A DNA stretch of 64,000 bases from JBBRDU01 sp038230335 (lineage in GTDB: Bacteria > Verrucomicrobiota > Verrucomicrobiia > Chthoniobacterales > UBA10450): the NCBI GenBank assembly GCA_038230335.1, contig JBBRNL010000012.1:4909-68908 (forward strand). Direction: 5' to 3'. This document shows, piece by piece, positions 59,836 to 64,000 of the stretch (positions within the stretch are counted from its first letter, which is position 1; each line of letters begins with the position of its first letter). The notes beneath the pieces are model-generated. The model did not search any database and was not told where the DNA came from. It worked only from the letters and a program-made list of their open reading frames with translations. The position numbers were made by a program, and so were the translations under genes.

Positions 59836-60977
59836 TGGAAGGCGCCCGTCTCAGGATAGGGATCGCCTGCTTTCCGCTCATCGGCGGGAGTGGCATTCTG
59901 GCGACGGCGCTCGGGTCCGAGCTCGCACGGCGCGGCCACGAAGTTCATTTTTTCAGTTACGCTCAACCGGTTCGTTTGGAGTTGCCCAGCCCTCGACTCT
60001 ACTTTCATCGTGTCGACGTTGCGCATCACAGTTTGTTTCCCTGTCCCGATTATACTTTGCCGCTCGCCGTGAAAATGGCGGAGATCGCGCGCGTGCGGCA
60101 GCTCGATCTTTTCCACGTTCATTATGCCGTGCCGCATGCCCTTGCCGCCTGTCTGGCCGCACAAATGTTGGGAGCGGCCGCGCCGCGCCTTGTCACGACA
60201 TTGCATGGAACTGACACCACTTTGCTCGGACAGGATCCGGATTATCGCGCGGCCATTGAACATGCTCTGACGCATTCCGATGCCGTCACTGCTGTTTCGG
60301 ACAATCTGCGCCAGCAGACCTACGAAATCTTGAATCTTCAGCGCGATATCGAAGTGATTCCGAATTTCTTCACACCGAGACCGGCCAGTCGCGGTCGTGC
60401 GCAGGTTCGGGCGGAGCTTGGTTTGAAAGATGAGTTTCTCGTTCTGCACATGTCGAATGTGCGTCCGGTCAAACGGATCGACCTTTTACTGCAAACCTTA
60501 TCGCTTGTCCGGAATCGCGGCCGCGTGCGTTTACTCATTCTGGCGGGCGGTTCGCTGGATCCGTACGTAAAGATGATCGATGAACTTGGCTTGCGCGATC
60601 GAGTGATCATTCGTGAAAATACGGCCGCCGTGGAAGAGTATTTGGAGGCAGCTGACGCCGGGCTTTATACCTCCGAATACGAAAGTTTCGGTCTCAGCAT
60701 CCTGGAAACCTTGTTCTACGGAAAACCGGTGGTCGCTTTCCGCGTCGGTGGGATTCCGGAAGTAGTGGGTGATTCGTGTCCGCTCTATCCGTTTCCAGAC
60801 GTTTCGGCCATGGCGGCCGGCATGGATGCCTTGGTCGAGTCGCCAGATCTGGCCCGCCAACTGGGCGAGAGAGGTCGTACGCACGTGATTGACAAATTCT
60901 CGGCCGATCAGGTTTTGCGTCAGTATGAAGCTCTTTACCATCGGGTGGTGGGAAGGCAGGCGTCACTCGCATCATGA
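59835..60977 (+). CDS. bshA: BshA-type glycosyltransferase (bacillithiol, N-acetylglucosaminyl-malate synthase)
   Basis: A GT4 glycosyltransferase of 380 residues. The opening IGIACFPLIGGSGILATALG and the middle LFHVHYAVPHALAAC are typical of BshA, which joins UDP-GlcNAc and malate as the first step of bacillithiol synthesis. The C-terminal donor-binding motif EYESFGLSILETL (GT4 ExxxxxxxE type) is complete. Its start overlaps the BshC-like stop by one base and its end overlaps the GT2 gene start by 4 bases. A small cytoplasmic BshB deacetylase was not found in the window. Confidence 0.92.
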   Translation: MEGARLRIGIACFPLIGGSGILATALGSELARRGHEVHFFSYAQPVRLELPSPRLYFHRVDVAHHSLFPCPDYTLPLAVKMAEIARVRQLDLFHVHYAVPHALAACLAAQMLGAAAPRLVTTLHGTDTTLLGQDPDYRAAIEHALTHSDAVTAVSDNLRQQTYEILNLQRDIEVIPNFFTPRPASRGRAQVRAELGLKDEFLVLHMSNVRPVKRIDLLLQTLSLVRNRGRVRLLILAGGSLDPYVKMIDELGLRDRVIIRENTAAVEEYLEAADAGLYTSEYESFGLSILETLFYGKPVVAFRVGGIPEVVGDSCPLYPFPDVSAMAAGMDALVESPDLARQLGERGRTHVIDKFSADQVLRQYEALYHRVVGRQASLAS

Positions 60978-61702
60978 AAATCAGCGTCGTCATTCCGTGT
61001 CTGAACGAGAGCGACACGATTGCGCAGTGCGTCAACGAAGCCTGCCAGATAGTCGAGGTTTTAGGAATCGAGGGCGAAGTGGTGGTGGCCGATAACGGAA
61101 GCACGGACCGATCGGGAGTTTTGGCCCAAGAGGCCGGCGCACGCGTCGTGCGGATCGAGGTCAAAGGCTATGGCAGTGCCTTGGACGGCGGAATCCACGC
61201 GAGCACCGGCACTTTCATCGTCATGGCCGACGCGGATGGTAGCTACGACTTTCGCGCGATCCCTCTTTTCTTGGAGCGATTGGAAAACGGACACGACCTG
61301 GTGGTCGGTTGCCGAATGCCGTCCGGCGGAGGAAGCATCGAGCCCGGCGCCATGCCGGTTTTGCACCGGTGGGTGGGCAACCCCATGTTTTCGACGATGG
61401 CGAGATGGTGGTTCGGTGTTCCGATTCACGACGTGAATTGTGGGATGCGCGGGTTTACGCGTGATCTTTACACGCGTCTTCAACCGCAGGCGTCCGGCAT
61501 GGCATTCGCGGCCGAGATGATCATCAAAGCGAGCCTCCTCGGCGCGGCCATCACGGAAGTGCCGATTGCCTTCCAGCGCGACGGCCGAAAACATAGCCCA
61601 CCGCATCTGAAAACGTTCCGGGACGGCTGGCGAATCCTGCGGATGTTTGGTCGCTTCGCTTTTCGGAAGCGCGGTCGTCCCCACGCACATCCCATCGGCT
61701 AG
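60974..61702 (+). CDS. GT2 family glycosyltransferase
   Basis: A 242-residue GT2 enzyme, like dolichyl-phosphate mannosyltransferase or a UDP-sugar:polyprenyl phosphate transferase. The N-terminal VVIPCLNESDTI and the DxD-type ADADGSYDF motif are visible, with GCRMPSGG following. There is no membrane helix at the C-terminus, so it acts at the membrane surface or in the cytoplasm. The 4-base overlap with bshA suggests common expression. A polyprenyl-phosphate sugar donor would tie it to UppS/UppP, but that is only inference. Confidence 0.88.
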   Translation: MKISVVIPCLNESDTIAQCVNEACQIVEVLGIEGEVVVADNGSTDRSGVLAQEAGARVVRIEVKGYGSALDGGIHASTGTFIVMADADGSYDFRAIPLFLERLENGHDLVVGCRMPSGGGSIEPGAMPVLHRWVGNPMFSTMARWWFGVPIHDVNCGMRGFTRDLYTRLQPQASGMAFAAEMIIKASLLGAAITEVPIAFQRDGRKHSPPHLKTFRDGWRILRMFGRFAFRKRGRPHAHPIG

Positions 61703-61938
61703 AATTGAATGGCTCCGGAGGTAGAGTTCTGTCGTGTATTATCCTTGTTGTGTGGCACTTAACAACGATCAGCTGAGGTAATTAAACTTAAGCGGGCACG
61801 ACCCGAGCGAACTCCTTCACGGCCGTTTGCTGGCAATTCTGCTGGCACTGTTCTGCGGAACACCTAATCTCCTCGGAAGACCTCCCCAATGCCGTGGTAG
61901 ATTCGTTAGGCCGCGGATTGATCGAAGGATCTCGAAAT

Positions 61939-64000
<2,062 letters not shown>

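Overview
The window is a 64 kb piece of a GC-rich bacterial chromosome. No rRNA, tRNA, CRISPR array, transposase or phage gene was seen. The gene set suggests a didermic, soil-type bacterium, most like a Verrucomicrobiota member of the Chthoniobacterales/Spartobacteria kind. The evidence is a LpxL-like acyltransferase, many lipoprotein and exported proteins, an OpcA/Zwf pair, bacterial Ku, a BshA-type glycosyltransferase, a long IspH, a CSLREA-type surface protein with a (TP)n tail, and verrucomicrobial-style interspersed repeats. This assignment rests on recalled gene content, not on a phylogenetic marker.

Layout. 1-24 kb is mostly housekeeping: undecaprenyl phosphate recycling and synthesis (uppP, uppS), an M23 peptidase, purA, hemW, a squalene/phytoene synthase, a type-4 uracil-DNA glycosylase, queA, a YciA-like thioesterase, the zwf-opcA pentose-phosphate entry with a cNMP-binding/DUF4388 protein, a hybrid histidine kinase, a phosphatase-SHMT fusion, a LpxL-like acyltransferase, an L,D-transpeptidase, ispH and ku. 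24-31 kb is a mixed accessory stretch: a flavoprotein with a cysteine-cluster protein, DoxX, a dienelactone hydrolase, an MFS exporter, a sulfotransferase, a methyltransferase and a truncated DUF1801 protein.

30.9-52.8 kb is the centrepiece, a nearly continuous nucleobase catabolism island. The pyrimidine half (30.9-40.8 kb) holds an AGXT2-type aminotransferase, an NCS1 permease, a CNT nucleoside transporter, dihydropyrimidinase, methylmalonate-semialdehyde dehydrogenase, PreA and an N-carbamoyl amidohydrolase. This is a reductive uracil/thymine route to acetyl-CoA/propionyl-CoA. The purine half (41.0-52.8 kb) holds adenine deaminase, a single-chain xanthine dehydrogenase, a DUF6986 aldolase-like protein, allantoinase, allantoicase, OHCU decarboxylase, HIU hydrolase, uricase and XdhC. 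This is a complete adenine to ureidoglycolate route. Most of these genes lie on the minus strand and several overlap by 1-4 bases. The aminotransferase could tie the halves together by using beta-alanine to aminate glyoxylate. No dedicated regulator, guanine deaminase, ureidoglycolate lyase or PreT was found inside the window.

53-61.7 kb holds a DoxX protein, a DUF2911 protein, and a tightly overlapping run of an exported PIG-L deacetylase, a 41-residue membrane protein, an SSS symporter, a short BshC-like protein, BshA and a GT2 glycosyltransferase. The window ends inside a large secreted CSLREA/Gly-rich protein whose threonine-proline tail is encoded by a pure hexanucleotide array.

Interspersed inverted repeats of at least four kinds sit in the intergenic gaps.
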